Shown: positions 24,162-33,095, numbered from the stretch's first letter. The stretch is 64,000 nucleotides of DNA from JAHIVN01 sp018816645 (GCA_043816305.1 JBDRHZ010000043.1:44524-108523); one strand, 5' to 3'. Notes: generated from the sequence alone by a model not told the origin. Numbers and translations are program-made.

Positions 24162-25202
24162 ATGGTCATAAAAAAAATAACAAACAAAACAACCTGGGAA
24201 GACTTTGTGCTTACGCAAGGTTATAACTCTCACTTTCAGTCTTGGAACTGGGGTGAGTTTGAGAGGAGCCAAGGTAATAAATTTGAGAACCTGGGGATAT
24301 ATGAAGGAAGTAAATTGATTGGTCTTCTGCCTACAAAGTGTGTTCGGGCTAGGAGAGGAAAATATCTGCAGCTGAGACATGGTCCGATCTTTGATTTTTC
24401 AGATACTAAGCTGTTGAAGTATTTTGTGGACTTTATATACAAAAAAGCTAAAAACGAAGGTTTCTGGTTTGTCCGAATTAGCCCGCTGATCCCGATAGAA
24501 GATGAAGAAAAATATTCGAACGAACTGTCAGGATTTAAACCATGCTCGCTTCACAATAATGACAGTGAACTCACCTGGATATTGAATATCACAAAAGGAG
24601 AAGACGATATACTTGCAAATATGCGAAAGAATACCAGGTATTATATACGTAAGGCGGAGAGAGACGGGGTAAAAATTGAAAAGACAAAGGATCTGGATAA
24701 GATGGAAGAATTTTGGCAGATCTATCAGAATACGGTGCAAAGACAAAAATGGGCAGCATACTCACGGGAGTACATAACAAAAGAGTTTCAATCGTTTCTT
24801 GCAGACGATCAGATAGACTTGTATCTGGCAAAGTACAATGGAAAGTATATTGCTGCATCACTTATCCTTTACTACGGAAAACAGGCAATTTATCATCACA
24901 GCGGGAGTCTTTCTGCATATTCCAAAATTCCAGCGAGCTACCTTATTCAGTGGGAAGCTATTAAAGAATCAAGAAATAGAGGTTTAAAGTACTATAACTT
25001 TTGGGGAATCGCACCCATAGAGAAGGTCGGGGAAGAATATGAAATTGAAGAAGGGCATCCTTGGGAGGGATTAAGCTTTTTTAAGCAGGGTTTCGGAGGG
25101 GGACCTAGGCAGTTCATGCATGCAAAAGATCTGCCGGTTAGTCCGCTGTACAATCTGACTAGAATCTTTGAGAGGGTTGAAAAAAAGAGCAGGGGATATT
25201 AG
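24162..25202 (+). CDS. FemAB/FemX-type aminoacyl-tRNA-dependent peptidoglycan transferase (copy 3)
   Basis: 346 residues with FQSWNWGEFERSQGNK, the central NTRYYIRKAERDGVKI helix, HSGSLSAYSKIPASYLIQW, and YYNFWGIAP followed by SFFKQGFGGG at the C-terminus. It is more distant from copies 1 and 2 than those are from each other, judged by eye, and so may transfer a different residue or act at a different bridge position. It closes the envelope gene run of Mur ligase, aminotransferase and FemAB. The upstream gap carries the ATTGT-N3-ACAAT motif also seen before copy 1. Confidence 0.9.
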   Translation: MVIKKITNKTTWEDFVLTQGYNSHFQSWNWGEFERSQGNKFENLGIYEGSKLIGLLPTKCVRARRGKYLQLRHGPIFDFSDTKLLKYFVDFIYKKAKNEGFWFVRISPLIPIEDEEKYSNELSGFKPCSLHNNDSELTWILNITKGEDDILANMRKNTRYYIRKAERDGVKIEKTKDLDKMEEFWQIYQNTVQRQKWAAYSREYITKEFQSFLADDQIDLYLAKYNGKYIAASLILYYGKQAIYHHSGSLSAYSKIPASYLIQWEAIKESRNRGLKYYNFWGIAPIEKVGEEYEIEEGHPWEGLSFFKQGFGGGPRQFMHAKDLPVSPLYNLTRIFERVEKKSRGY

Positions 25203-25280
25203 CAAATAGCTAACAGTAAACAGCTTACAGCGAAACAGTCAGGCAGTGAAGTAGTGGATGGAGAGACAGTAAAACAGTTT
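25203..25280. repeat. Intergenic degenerate repeat, AACAGT word family
   Basis: Imperfect words such as aacagtaaacagcttacagcg and cagtgaagtagtggatgg fill the gap after FemAB copy 3. No gene or promoter was recognised inside. Confidence 0.5.
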
Positions 25281-25328
25281 TCATATCTTAATAAATATGA
25301 GTAACGGTAAAATCTTAGTTATCTAGTC

Positions 25329-25970
25329 ATGAAACTATTCCTTTATTCTGGTGGATCCAGGGAACAAAATGAAGAAATGAATCAGAGCCTTGTCAAGCAG
25401 CTGCCACTTGATTCAACTTTTTGTTTTATCCCTTCGCAATCAGACAAAACGAGGAAATATTTTGAAGAGTTTAAAGCCTGGTTTGGATATTGTGGGTACG
25501 AGAATTTCAAATACTTTGATCTGGATGAGGAATATGATGAAACAAAACTTCTGGAAGTACAAGAATCTGATGCAATTTACCTTTCTGGGGGGAATACTTT
25601 TCATTTTTTATATAATATAAAGATGCGGGGATTTGATAAGTTTTTGAGACTCTTCGTACAGAGGGGAAGTATCTTGATAGGTTTAAGTGCTGGGAGTTAC
25701 ATTATGACACCGAGTATAGCTTATACGGTAGAATACCATAGGTGGAAAGGAGACTTTGAGGAGCTTAATGTCGATAAAATTAATGACTTTAAAGCTGTGG
25801 GTTTAGTTGACTTTGAAATAGTTCCTCATTTTGATCATGAGGACAAGCGCGATTTTACTGAAAAGTACAAGAAAACAACAAGAAATATGATTTACGGCAT
25901 GTATGACGGTTCGGGTATAATTGTGAAAGATAAAAAGATAGAATTTGTTGGAAATATTGTAGAATTGTAG
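25329..25970 (+). CDS. Peptidase S51-like (dipeptidase E family) protein
   Basis: 213 residues, the normal size for alpha-aspartyl dipeptidase/cyanophycinase-like serine peptidases of the glutamine-amidotransferase fold. Visible are LSGGNTFHFLY (substrate loop), the nucleophile elbow LIGLSAGSYIMTP with Ser, and a downstream VPHFDHED segment where the catalytic His is expected. It probably cleaves short aspartyl or similar dipeptides in the cytoplasm. It sits between FemAB copy 3 and a second Mur ligase and ends 31 bases before the latter's ATG, so a link with peptidoglycan-peptide recycling or modification is possible. Confidence 0.82.
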   Translation: MKLFLYSGGSREQNEEMNQSLVKQLPLDSTFCFIPSQSDKTRKYFEEFKAWFGYCGYENFKYFDLDEEYDETKLLEVQESDAIYLSGGNTFHFLYNIKMRGFDKFLRLFVQRGSILIGLSAGSYIMTPSIAYTVEYHRWKGDFEELNVDKINDFKAVGLVDFEIVPHFDHEDKRDFTEKYKKTTRNMIYGMYDGSGIIVKDKKIEFVGNIVEL

Positions 25971-26001
25971 GAATTTGATTAATCAAATTCAAAAAGAAAT
26001 T

Positions 26002-27327
26002 ATGAAAAAAATATTCTCAAAAATCATTCTCAAATACCTTCAAACCTTAACAAGACTTTATGTTAAGAGGCAGGATATCGACATCTTTGGTCTTACCGGG
26101 AGTGTAGGAAAAACAACACTTACTCTCGCCTTATATGGGATTCTCTCAAAAAAGTTTAAGATAGGGATGACTTACCGTGACGGCCACGGCCTGAACAGCG
26201 AATCAGGGATTCCTTTTGCTATATTAGAAGTGCACGTCAGCGGCTACTCTCCGCTAGATTGGATAAAATACTTATTCACAGCAACGCTGCATTTTTTCTT
26301 CAAGAAGAGCGATTACGAGAAGTTCATTATCGAGATGGGCGTTGATAAGCCAGGTGATATGGACTTTATTCTATCAATGACTAAAGTAGATCTAGGCATT
26401 TTTCTGACTATTTCCAAGACTCATACAGAGAATTTCGAGAAGTTGAACAAAGATCTTCTTCAAGCAGTTTTTGATGAGAAGGCAAAGATTATCAAATCTC
26501 TAGATAAGAATAGCTGGGCTGTTTTGAATTATGATATTGAACTCATTCGTGGCCTTGAAAATATTACTAAGGCAAAGACTATAACTTTTGGACTCAGTGA
26601 GGGTGCAGATGTCCGAGGAATCGTAAAGGATGTATCGCCAGACTTATTTGAAGGAGAAATAAACTTCAAAAGTCAGTCTCATAGAATTAAGATTAAAAAA
26701 TTCTTCATAAATAAGGGTATTTTTACTACTATGCTGGCGGCGTTTGCTGTAGGTGTAACGTATGGAATAAAGGCAGATGACTGCATCGATGCGCTGAAAA
26801 ATATAGAAATGCCGCCTGGACGGTTGTCCCGGATTGAGGGCGTTAAAAATACTATTATCATCGACAGTTCATACAACGCCTCTAAAACATCAATGTTTGA
26901 AGCAGCTGGCGTACTCTCCTTGTTCAAGGACAGAAAAAAGATTGCCGTACTGGGAGATATGCGTGAACTTGGAAAAGAGTCGAAAATTGAGCATGAAGAA
27001 ATAGCAGTTGAATTCTCAAAGGTAGCAGATGAGATGGTCCTGATTGGTCCAGCTTTGAAAAAGTACTTTCTACCAAAAGCCTTAGAAAAGGGCTTTATGA
27101 GTGAAAAGATGCATTGTTTCGGGAATACTTGGAAGGCTTTGAACTTTATTAAAGAAAAACTGATCCAGAGAGGTGAAGCAATTCTGGTCAAGGGGTCACA
27201 AAACACCTTGTTCCTCGAGATAATAGTTGAAAGGCTGATGAAGCATCCTTCTCAAGCAGACAAGTTGCTTTGCAGGAGAGGAGAGTACTGGGAAAAGAAA
27301 AGACAGTATCTCAAAACTCAAAACTAA
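26002..27327 (+). CDS. Second Mur ligase family protein (MurF-like)
   Basis: About 441 residues: a short basic N-terminal helix, P-loop FGLTGSVGKTTLTLAL, EMGVDKPGDMDFIL, SKTHTENFEKL, then the C-terminal-domain motifs IIDSSYNASKTSMF and LGDMRELGKES, diagnostic for MurF-like ligases. Like the copy at 21755 it lacks the standard N-terminal UDP-substrate domain, so a non-standard acceptor is possible. ATG 26002 is preferred to TTG 25975. It follows the S51-like peptidase and ends the envelope cluster. Whether it or the membrane-anchored copy performs the canonical MurF step cannot be read from sequence. Confidence 0.85.
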   Translation: MKKIFSKIILKYLQTLTRLYVKRQDIDIFGLTGSVGKTTLTLALYGILSKKFKIGMTYRDGHGLNSESGIPFAILEVHVSGYSPLDWIKYLFTATLHFFFKKSDYEKFIIEMGVDKPGDMDFILSMTKVDLGIFLTISKTHTENFEKLNKDLLQAVFDEKAKIIKSLDKNSWAVLNYDIELIRGLENITKAKTITFGLSEGADVRGIVKDVSPDLFEGEINFKSQSHRIKIKKFFINKGIFTTMLAAFAVGVTYGIKADDCIDALKNIEMPPGRLSRIEGVKNTIIIDSSYNASKTSMFEAAGVLSLFKDRKKIAVLGDMRELGKESKIEHEEIAVEFSKVADEMVLIGPALKKYFLPKALEKGFMSEKMHCFGNTWKALNFIKEKLIQRGEAILVKGSQNTLFLEIIVERLMKHPSQADKLLCRRGEYWEKKRQYLKTQN

Positions 27328-27401
27328 TATGTCAAATCAGTGATTAAAAACGAAAGTCACTGACAGTGTAAAATGTTTTGTGAGGGTATTTAATCTACAA
27401 T

Positions 27402-27422
27402 TTCCTGCAAAAACTGCAGGAA
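27402..27422. terminator. Hairpin after the second Mur ligase
   Basis: ttcctgca/tgcaggaa, 8-bp perfect arms around aaaac, 75 bases after the stop codon. No strong T-run follows (taatgcttt), so it is a weak terminator candidate or a processing hairpin. Confidence 0.35.
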
Positions 27423-27469
27423 TAATGCTTTAATATGCGGGAAATAATTCTGTTCTTAATGAAGTTGTT

Positions 27470-27748
27470 GTGGCCGAAGAACAGATACAGCAAGAGAGTG
27501 TAGTAATCGAAAGAACGTTACTTGTAAATGGGGAAATTATCGCCGTATCAGCTTTTCTGGCTCTTACGGGGATTGCGATACTGAGATACTCTTCTTCTGC
27601 AAGTGTTGGAACGCTTATGATAACTGGCGGGATAGAGGTATATTTTACAGCCTTAAACAGGTTTGGATATCTAAGAAGTGCTGCAATAAAAAATATTGAA
27701 AGACTCTCACCTCAAGTGATACGAATTCTAGGTTTGAAGGAGCCATGA
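27470..27748 (+). CDS. Small membrane protein (92 aa)
   Basis: Starts at GTG 27470. The N-terminus is acidic and glutamine-rich (AEEQIQQES), followed by a hydrophobic helix (residues 24-40, AVSAFLALTGIAILRY) and a second weaker one (46-62), then a basic C-terminus. No family is recognised. It lies just upstream of the secreted glycosidases and might belong with them, but there is no direct evidence. A shorter ATG start would remove the first helix. Confidence 0.5.
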   Translation: MAEEQIQQESVVIERTLLVNGEIIAVSAFLALTGIAILRYSSSASVGTLMITGGIEVYFTALNRFGYLRSAAIKNIERLSPQVIRILGLKEP

Positions 27749-27790
27749 AACTTTGATTTTCATCTTTTGACAGGTTAGAATGTCCCTTAT

Positions 27791-29695
27791 ATGAAAAGTA
27801 GAAAGACATTTTTCAGGGGACTGATAACTATCTGTATCCTAACTACGATAGGCCTTTCTGTGTATTATCTCACTAGCAGGAATACGTTTGACCTTAGAGG
27901 AAGAGCTGAGTCAACAGAAGCTGAAGTGACAATCTCTCCTTCAGAAGAAAACTTCCCAGTTGAGACTTTTAAAAATTATGGTGTGAATATTTTCACTACG
28001 AGGTATGAGATGCTTTTTGAAGCGGGTGCTGAAAGCGAGTATGCGGATTTTCTTGCTATTTATAAGGATTTCGACTTCAAGACTCTACGATTTCCAAATG
28101 GCTGTCACATCGCTTGGTACAACTGGAAAGATCCAGATAGTTCAACAAATCCGGCTCCAACTGTCGAGCAAGTCCTGCAGTTCGCTAAAGATTCGGATAG
28201 CGAGCTGATATTTGAGATGTCAACTTTAGGATTCCTAGATTCTGCTATTCGCGATCATAAGTACACGAATCCCTGCGGAAATGAGATAGAATTTCGCTGG
28301 TCTGAGAATGATATCCGCTGGTTTGTTCAGGAGTACACTGTGAAACGTAAAGCTGCAGGTGAGAATTACATCGAGTATTATGAACTTGGTAATGAAGAAT
28401 GGGGCTACTATAACCATGACCTACAGCGGATGCTTACTCCAGCAGAATATGTTAATGCAGCTAAGGCTGTTTCTCAGATTATAAAGCAAGAAGCTCCCTA
28501 TGTAGAGATCATCGGAGTCAGTACTTGGCAGGACAGTGCAGTGTGGGGAGCGCAAGAGTATATCAATAATCCCTCATTCTTCGATAATGTAACACTCCAT
28601 ACCTATTGGCATGATGCTTGGTTGGGTGAGCCTCCAGAAGGGGAAAGCTTGTTTTCGATTGATTGGCATATCAAGCCGATTTTGGATGCTTACCAACAGG
28701 TGTTTGCTGGTGTGGAGAAGTTTCAGAGGCCTGCATATACAGAATGGAATCTTTTCTGCTGGCCAGAGGGAAATAGCGGAAGACCTCATAAAAATACTAT
28801 GAAATTTGAGCATACTCTCTATATTCTTGAGCATATGCTTGTACAGTCTGAGTACAATATCAAAATGACAAATTATCATGAATTCCATCCACTTGCGGAC
28901 AATGTACAGAACTACGGAGGCTGCAATCTAGTTTTTAAAGATGGGGAGGAGTATGGGCTCTCGGCGGCCGGTATCGGGTTATATACTTATTCACAGCACT
29001 ATGCCATTGAGCATGTAAAGACAGTTGTTGACTCGCCGATTTATTCTTACGAACCATACGGATATGGTGAGGATTTTAGGTTTCAGTCCTTGTTTGCTTC
29101 GTCTGCAAAATCAGATGACAAAGTTCATTCTATAATTATAAATCGTAATCCTGAAAAAGATATGGAAACTACGATTAATCTTGCTGATTTCTCAGATGAA
29201 GTGAAGTATGATTTATATTTACTTCACGCACCGGCATTAAGTAGTGATAAAGAAGAAATTAAACTAGATCAAATGGAAAAAGGAAAAGTTGTCGATAGTA
29301 CCTTTGTAATTGACATTCCGAAGTACAGTGCAGTGATTCTCGAGATCACAAAGGAAGAATGTGTGTCTGATTGTTCAAGCAAAGTCTGCGGAGATGACAA
29401 TGGCTGCGGGGGTAAATGTACCGGCTGTCCAAAGGGAGAAATATGTAATGAGAAAAGCTGGAAATGTGAGAAGACCGTGCCTTCGAATAGCTGTTCAGTT
29501 GCAGATATCAATGGCAAAGAGAATAGTCCAGATGGTGAAGTGAATGCATATGATCTGTCTATGGTTCTCTCAAACTGGAAGTGTACGACAGGACCAAATT
29601 GTGGAAAAGCAGATATTTGGGGGAGGGATGATAAAAAAGATGGTCAGGTTGGACCGTTTGATCTGTCGAGGGTACTGAGCTGTTGGAAGAAATAA
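27791..29695 (+). CDS. Secreted GH51-like glycoside hydrolase with Cys-rich and dockerin-like modules (copy 1)
   Basis: 634 residues: a signal or anchor helix (10-28) followed by the FDLRGRAES segment common in such secreted proteins, a clan GH-A-type barrel (about 55-410), a beta domain, a Cys-rich knot (525-562, CSSKVCGDDNGCGGKCTGC) and two dockerin-like Ca-binding repeats (DINGKENSPDGEVNAYDLS and DIWGRDDKKDGQVGPFDLS). The acid/base is probably E202 in YYELGNEEWG and the nucleophile E318 in RPAYTEWN, as in GH51 arabinofuranosidases. Predicted to be exported and to attack arabinose- or related glycans, or host or neighbour polysaccharide. The paralogue follows 29 bases downstream. Confidence 0.82.
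   Translation: MKSRKTFFRGLITICILTTIGLSVYYLTSRNTFDLRGRAESTEAEVTISPSEENFPVETFKNYGVNIFTTRYEMLFEAGAESEYADFLAIYKDFDFKTLRFPNGCHIAWYNWKDPDSSTNPAPTVEQVLQFAKDSDSELIFEMSTLGFLDSAIRDHKYTNPCGNEIEFRWSENDIRWFVQEYTVKRKAAGENYIEYYELGNEEWGYYNHDLQRMLTPAEYVNAAKAVSQIIKQEAPYVEIIGVSTWQDSAVWGAQEYINNPSFFDNVTLHTYWHDAWLGEPPEGESLFSIDWHIKPILDAYQQVFAGVEKFQRPAYTEWNLFCWPEGNSGRPHKNTMKFEHTLYILEHMLVQSEYNIKMTNYHEFHPLADNVQNYGGCNLVFKDGEEYGLSAAGIGLYTYSQHYAIEHVKTVVDSPIYSYEPYGYGEDFRFQSLFASSAKSDDKVHSIIINRNPEKDMETTINLADFSDEVKYDLYLLHAPALSSDKEEIKLDQMEKGKVVDSTFVIDIPKYSAVILEITKEECVSDCSSKVCGDDNGCGGKCTGCPKGEICNEKSWKCEKTVPSNSCSVADINGKENSPDGEVNAYDLSMVLSNWKCTTGPNCGKADIWGRDDKKDGQVGPFDLSRVLSCWKK
29529..29622 (+). repeat. 94-bp perfect direct repeat, dockerin region (copy 1)
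   Basis: Identical to 31541-31634 in the paralogous gene. The catalytic parts of the two genes are clearly diverged at both protein and DNA level, so this tract is unusually conserved, including third codon positions. Confidence 0.9.
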
Positions 29696-29724
29696 ATATA
29701 AGGTATAGTTGTAATGAAAACTTT

Positions 29725-31707
29725 ATGAAGAAATTAAGCAAGGGGTTATTTTTGATATTTTTAATGCTAGCTATAGCAGGAGCTGTATATATTATTAGAA
29801 GAGAGGATTCTTTAGATATCAGGGAAAAGGCAGCAGGTTTTGATGCGACGGTAATAGTTCATTCTGGTTCGGTAGGTCATGACATAAAATATGGAGCACA
29901 TTTAAATGTCCATTCCGACTCCAGTCAATTTACGGTAATAAGCGATAAAAATTCAGATAAACATAAAAGTTTTGTTGAAAATTTCAAAAAGTTGGGGTTC
30001 AGTTACCACAGGATAGGTTTTAATGTAGCAGAATATGACTGGACTACAGAAAAAAATAGAGATGCGATATACGACGTCCTCGACTTTTCTGATGAAGTTG
30101 ACTCAGATCCAATTTTTCTCATGTCAGTCGCGGGGATAATTGATCCTGCCAGGGAACATAAGTACATGAATCCTGTTGGTGATGAAGTTACTGTCAGGTT
30201 TCCTATTGGCGACTTGGATGATCCAGCTGTCTATGGGATAAAGGATTTTGTGAAAGAATTTACCCTGGATCGTAAGAATGCCGGTAAGAAATATATTAAA
30301 TACTATGAACTCGGGAATGAGGAATGGGGCTGGTGGGATGAAACTGAGCAGAGATTTCTAACTCCTCAAGAATATATAGCAGCAGCTGATCAGGTATCAG
30401 CTGCAATTGAAGAGGTGATACAGAATGACGCAACGCTAAAGAGTGAAGTAAATGTACTGGGAGTAAGTTCTAGAGTCTTGGCTGAGGGTTATGGTGGAGC
30501 GGCTGTTCCCTATGGCGATGGTGATTTTGTCATCTGGGGGGCAAAGGAGTACGAAACGAGCCAGAATTTTTATGATTATGTAACATATCATGGGTACTGG
30601 CATGACAGGTGGGCTGCAGACATGCCTGAAGGAGAAAGTTTATTTGCCCTGGATTTTCATACTGCAGTGGATTTTGTTATGTACCAGGACTTTTTTCCTG
30701 CTGTAATTAAATTCCAGAGGCCCGCTGTTACCGAATGGAATCTTTACTGTTGGACAAATCCTAATGCCGGAAGACGTCATCGAAACGCTCAAAAATTCGA
30801 GCATTTGTTTTACGTACTTGGAAATCAGCTCAAGCAATTCGAATATGATGTTCCTTTTAGTATATATCATAACTATGTTCCTCCGACCTATACGCTGTCA
30901 GAACAAACAAATACTGAAAGAGGCGGGTGTAATCTGCTTCACCTTATAGAGCAGAATGGGAGCGAGTACGGAATAAGTGCACCCGGGGTGGCGTTTGAAA
31001 TTCTTAAAGATCATTTTGGTGAATCATATGTGAAAACTGAGATCTCTTCGCCGAAAATATCGCTGGATCAATATAGTGGGGTCAGCGGGGAGTATGATTC
31101 TATTATAGGAGGTTCCTCGGTCAAGGATAAAAAAATATATACAGTTCTGATTAACAGAGATTGGGATGAAGATCTGACAACAAAGATATCTCTAGAGGGA
31201 TATAGCGGAGATGTTAATTACAGCATGTATCTTCTAGACGCTCCGGCTCTAAATAGTTCTTTAGATGACATATCGTTTGTTCCAACTGTCCAGAATAAGA
31301 TTACTGCAAATGGTTTTGACGTTGTAATACCAAGTATGAGTTCTGTGGTACTTGAGATCACAAAGAAAGAATGTATTCCCACTTGTTCAGGGAAACTATG
31401 TGGTGAAAATAACGGCTGTGGAGGGAAGTGTACAAACTGCCCGGAAGGGAAGTACTGCGATACTGGAGACTGGCTGTGCAAGGAGACCAGTCCATCAAGG
31501 GGTTGTTCTATTGCGGATATAAATGGAAAGTCAGATAGTTCAGATGGTGAAGTGAATGCATATGATCTGTCTATGGTTCTCTCAAACTGGAAGTGTACGA
31601 CAGGACCAAATTGTGGAAAAGCAGATATTTGGGGCAAGGACGATAAGAAGGACGGTGAGGTTGGACCATTTGATTTATCTAGAGTGTTGAGCTGTTGGAA
31701 GAAATAG
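29725..31707 (+). CDS. Secreted GH51-like glycoside hydrolase with Cys-rich and dockerin-like modules (copy 2)
   Basis: About 660 residues, same order as copy 1: anchor helix (7-25), REDSLDIREKAAG segment, GH-A-type barrel with acid/base E199 in YYELGNEEWGWW and nucleophile in RPAVTEWNLY, beta domain, Cys-rich knot (CSGKLCGENNGCGGKCTNC) and dockerin-like repeats. ATG 29725 is chosen over 29683 because the signal helix starts there and the 29683 start would overlap copy 1. The catalytic part differs from copy 1 by substitutions and several insertions (for example near residue 225), suggesting a different substrate. The two genes are probably one operon. Confidence 0.82.
   Translation: MKKLSKGLFLIFLMLAIAGAVYIIRREDSLDIREKAAGFDATVIVHSGSVGHDIKYGAHLNVHSDSSQFTVISDKNSDKHKSFVENFKKLGFSYHRIGFNVAEYDWTTEKNRDAIYDVLDFSDEVDSDPIFLMSVAGIIDPAREHKYMNPVGDEVTVRFPIGDLDDPAVYGIKDFVKEFTLDRKNAGKKYIKYYELGNEEWGWWDETEQRFLTPQEYIAAADQVSAAIEEVIQNDATLKSEVNVLGVSSRVLAEGYGGAAVPYGDGDFVIWGAKEYETSQNFYDYVTYHGYWHDRWAADMPEGESLFALDFHTAVDFVMYQDFFPAVIKFQRPAVTEWNLYCWTNPNAGRRHRNAQKFEHLFYVLGNQLKQFEYDVPFSIYHNYVPPTYTLSEQTNTERGGCNLLHLIEQNGSEYGISAPGVAFEILKDHFGESYVKTEISSPKISLDQYSGVSGEYDSIIGGSSVKDKKIYTVLINRDWDEDLTTKISLEGYSGDVNYSMYLLDAPALNSSLDDISFVPTVQNKITANGFDVVIPSMSSVVLEITKKECIPTCSGKLCGENNGCGGKCTNCPEGKYCDTGDWLCKETSPSRGCSIADINGKSDSSDGEVNAYDLSMVLSNWKCTTGPNCGKADIWGKDDKKDGEVGPFDLSRVLSCWKK
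31541..31634 (+). repeat. 94-bp perfect direct repeat, dockerin region (copy 2)
   Basis: Second copy of the tract at 29529-29622, encoding most of both calcium-binding repeats. See that entry. Confidence 0.9.
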
Positions 31708-31776
31708 TTTTCTCACAGGTGCTTTCTTGGTAAAATATCTGTATGCGTCTAGTTAAGCTTGATATCATGAACTAAT

Positions 31777-32475
31777 ATGGTTATAGACATTCTCACAATT
31801 TTTCCAAAAATGTTTGACTCCCCGTTTGCAGAGTCTATCGTGAAACGTGCTATTGATGCGGGTAAAGTCATCATAAATACTCATGACTTGCGGAAATGGA
31901 CTAGTGATAAACATAAAACTGTTGATGCGAAGCCTTTTGGAGGGGGAGCAGGAATGGTAATGATGATAGAACCAATTTACAAGGCATTGCATGAACTTGA
32001 TCCGGATCATGGTGCATACAGAATACTATTTACCGCAAGAGGTGCAAGAATTGTGCAGGAAAAGGTGCGGGAATTATCGCAGAAAGAACGTATTATTCTG
32101 GTATGCGGGCATTATGAGGAAATCGATCAAAGAGTGCATGACTTTCTTGTTGATGAGTGTATTTCAATAGGGGATTTTATTTTGACTGGTGGTGAGATTT
32201 CTTCGATGGCTTTGACAGATGCGGTTGTGAGATTGATTCCTGGAGTCCTGGGAAATGAAGAGTCTTTAAAAGAGGAATCTTTTTCGACAGAGAACTCAAA
32301 TATCAAATCTCAAAACTCAAATTTCAATTATCTAGAATATCCTCACTACACGCGCCCTGCAGAGTTTAAGGCAAAGGAGGGGAAAGTGTTAGAGGTGCCA
32401 GAGGTTCTTCTCTCTGGAAACCATGGGAAGATAAAGAAGTGGAGGGAACAGAATAGAAGAATTGCATGTAAATAG
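31777..32475 (+). CDS. trmD: tRNA (guanine-37-N1)-methyltransferase
   Basis: Methylates G37 of tRNAs to prevent frameshifting, with SAM bound in a trefoil knot. 232 residues. Landmarks are IDILTIFPKMFDSPF, DAKPFGGGAGMVMM, LVCGHYEEIDQRV, the knot ISIGDFILTGGE, RLIPGVLGNEESL and PHYTRPAEF. Between EESF and PHYTRP the usual spacer of about seven residues is replaced by 19 (STENSNIKSQNSN onward), encoded by DNA at 32291-32330 made of the TTCAAAACTCAAA intergenic word. The enzyme core is otherwise intact. The gene is not next to rpsP, rimM or rplS as in many bacteria. Confidence 0.96.
   Translation: MVIDILTIFPKMFDSPFAESIVKRAIDAGKVIINTHDLRKWTSDKHKTVDAKPFGGGAGMVMMIEPIYKALHELDPDHGAYRILFTARGARIVQEKVRELSQKERIILVCGHYEEIDQRVHDFLVDECISIGDFILTGGEISSMALTDAVVRLIPGVLGNEESLKEESFSTENSNIKSQNSNFNYLEYPHYTRPAEFKAKEGKVLEVPEVLLSGNHGKIKKWREQNRRIACK
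32291..32330 (+). repeat. Repeat word embedded in trmD
   Basis: actcaaatatcaaatctcaa-type reiteration inside the coding frame, matching the intergenic words at 27306-27326. It adds about 12 residues to a surface loop and keeps the frame open. Confidence 0.6.
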
Positions 32476-32536
32476 CTGTAAGGACGTGATTAACTCGCGT
32501 CTCAGACGGCTAATTAGTGTTTAACATTCTTTCAAT

Positions 32537-33049
32537 ATGAAATTCATCAAGGAAATCTTTGAAAAGGACGTTTTTGGTAAAGAAATTTTAAGAAATGATA
32601 TGAAGCTAACGATCAGAAGATCTGTCAGGGCTGTTGCGTTCAATAAAGAGCAGAAGTTCCCCTTGGTATTTTTAAGTGAGAATGACTATCATATTATTCC
32701 TGGTGGAAAAATTGATGAAGGAGAGACTCTGGAGTCTGCACTGAGAAGAGAATTTATGGAAGAGGTTGGATTTGACTTGAAAATCACTGAAGAAGTAGGA
32801 GTGATTGTCATGCATGAGTATTATGAGGAGACTCTTCATATAAATTACTGTTACTTAGGAAAGATTCTTGGAGATGAAAAGGAGCGTGTTTATACTACAG
32901 AGGAAAGTGATCAGGTACCAGTTGTAAAGTGGTTCAGATTGGAAGATGCGATAAAGGTTCTTAAGGCGGATAAGCCAAGAAATGATTTAGGGAAATTTAA
33001 CCGATTCCGGGATCTGGCTTTTCTGGAGGAGGCGAGAAGTAGTGAATAG
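32537..33049 (+). CDS. NUDIX hydrolase
   Basis: 170 residues. The NUDIX box is intact: PGGKIDEGETLESALRREFM followed by EEVGF, with G, E, REUXEE and G all present, in contrast to the degenerate box of the regulator at 6546. It therefore should hydrolyse a nucleoside diphosphate derivative with a divalent metal. The N-terminus (KFIKEIFEKDVFGKE) precedes a strand-rich start typical of small housecleaning NUDIX enzymes. The substrate is unknown. It is followed 46 bases later by a CYTH protein, another phosphate-handling fold. Confidence 0.9.
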   Translation: MKFIKEIFEKDVFGKEILRNDMKLTIRRSVRAVAFNKEQKFPLVFLSENDYHIIPGGKIDEGETLESALRREFMEEVGFDLKITEEVGVIVMHEYYEETLHINYCYLGKILGDEKERVYTTEESDQVPVVKWFRLEDAIKVLKADKPRNDLGKFNRFRDLAFLEEARSSE

Positions 33050-33095
33050 TGTAAAGTGTATAGTGTAATTAACCGATTGCAGAATATTGTTGAGT

